The notes below the pieces were generated by a model. The model saw only the letters and a list, made by a program, of their open reading frames with translations. It was not told the DNA's origin and searched no databases. The position numbers and the translations under genes are program-made. Source: Oscheius sp. JU75 (Eukaryota > Nematoda > Chromadorea > Rhabditida > Rhabditidae). From it: a DNA stretch of 64,000 nucleotides. This document shows, in pieces, positions 63,536 through 64,000 of the stretch. Location of the stretch: contig JASJZC010000006.1 of assembly GCA_037178855.1 (NCBI GenBank), positions 3,286,001 through 3,350,000 of the forward strand, read 5' to 3'. Each line of letters opens with the position of its first letter. Position 1 is the stretch's first letter.

Positions 63536-64000
63536 TTACACTCCAAACTTCTTCAAAGCTTCGTCTATAGACTTCTGGTACAATGGCTCCAACCTGTCAA
63601 GCATGTCCCACTGCTGCCCGTCTTTGGTATACGCATGGAAATTGTTTCTGTTATAGTACCAGTAGTAGCCATGATCGACCATTCGACTCTCCACGTCCAG
63701 ATAGACACACTTCTCACAGGGAACTGCCAGGATCCTCTGTCGGTGGTACTTCTGCTGCTCGAACACTTTTGGTACAACAGTATCCTTATCCGAATAACAA
63801 AAAAGCTCCAACTTCAAGAATTCGAATTTGAAAAAGCTGGATATCGACACCAATAAATAGAAGTTGATGTGCAGCCAAAAATGTATCTGACTACCTTTTC
63901 CGGGACTTTCATGTTATCCAACGGCCAATTGTTCTTCAACCTCTTGACCATCTCATAGGCTACAGCCATGCTGACCCAGTAGAACGGCAGGTCGATGAGA
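63536..64000 (-). CDS. Unrecognised protein, C-terminal part (gene runs off the window)
   Basis: Two minus-strand exons are visible: 63895-64000 (IDLPFYWVSMAVAYEM, KRLKNNWPLDNMKVPEK) and 63536-63784 (DTVVPKVFEQQKYHRQR, AVPCEKCVYLDVESRM, VDHGYYWYYNRNNFHAYTKD, ending KKFGV). The join is phase 0 but uses a TAAG acceptor instead of TTTCAG; similar acceptors occur in usp-39 here. The sequence is rich in Tyr, Trp and charged residues and looks like a genuine conserved protein, but I do not recognise the family. The rest lies beyond 64000, so start, domains and function cannot be judged. Confidence 0.7.

Overview
The window is a stretch of nematode chromosome. Evidence seen directly: exons are split by many very short introns (commonly 37-60 nt) with GT donors and the TTTTCAG-type acceptors typical of nematodes; several starts sit just behind an acceptor with no upstream exon (as expected for spliced-leader trans-splicing); and two sets of same-strand genes are spaced 200-320 nt apart, like nematode operons. 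The gene set (UNC-45, syndecan, DDR receptor, FBA_2-type F-box protein, UGT, C-type lectin) also fits. A rhabditid-like nematode is likely, but I cannot name the species and gene order does not match C. elegans as I know it.

Layout, left to right. 1-5.2 kb: the 3' part of a UDP-glycosyltransferase, carrying a 1.7 kb long-TIR DNA transposon in one intron, then ATP synthase coupling factor 6. 5.2-11.1 kb: gene-poor DNA. 11.1-16.2 kb: syndecan (sdn-1), with a tRNA-Thr(CGU) in an intron. 17.3-22.3 kb: the myosin chaperone unc-45 (962 codons over 13 exons), with a second tRNA-Thr(CGU) and tRNA-like relics in introns. 22.4-23.3 kb: otubain on the minus strand, convergent with unc-45. 23.9-29.7 kb: a cyclophilin and USP39, probably one operon, with a PP1-like phosphatase nested antisense in a USP39 intron. 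30.3-31.5 kb: a secreted two-domain C-type lectin (minus). 32.9-39.0 kb: a probable three-gene operon of an F-box/FBA_2 protein, FBXO9 and a NADAR (YbiA-like) protein. 39.0-45.5 kb: gene-poor. 45.5-54.5 kb: a discoidin-domain receptor whose kinase domain has lost the catalytic motifs. 54.7-62.0 kb (minus): a full-length MRP/ABCC transporter (1531 aa over 28 exons). 63.5-64 kb: the 3' end of an unrecognised minus-strand gene.

Themes. The probable operons pair related jobs: cyclophilin with a tri-snRNP component, and two F-box proteins with a NADAR protein. Introns hold much of the non-coding interest: a TIR transposon, MITE-like foldbacks, a dispersed short hairpin family built on AAAGTTGTAGA, two true tRNAs, several tRNA-derived relics, a nested phosphatase and an orphan transmembrane exon. 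All exon models were built by hand from reading frame, splice-site and family knowledge. I ran no database search.
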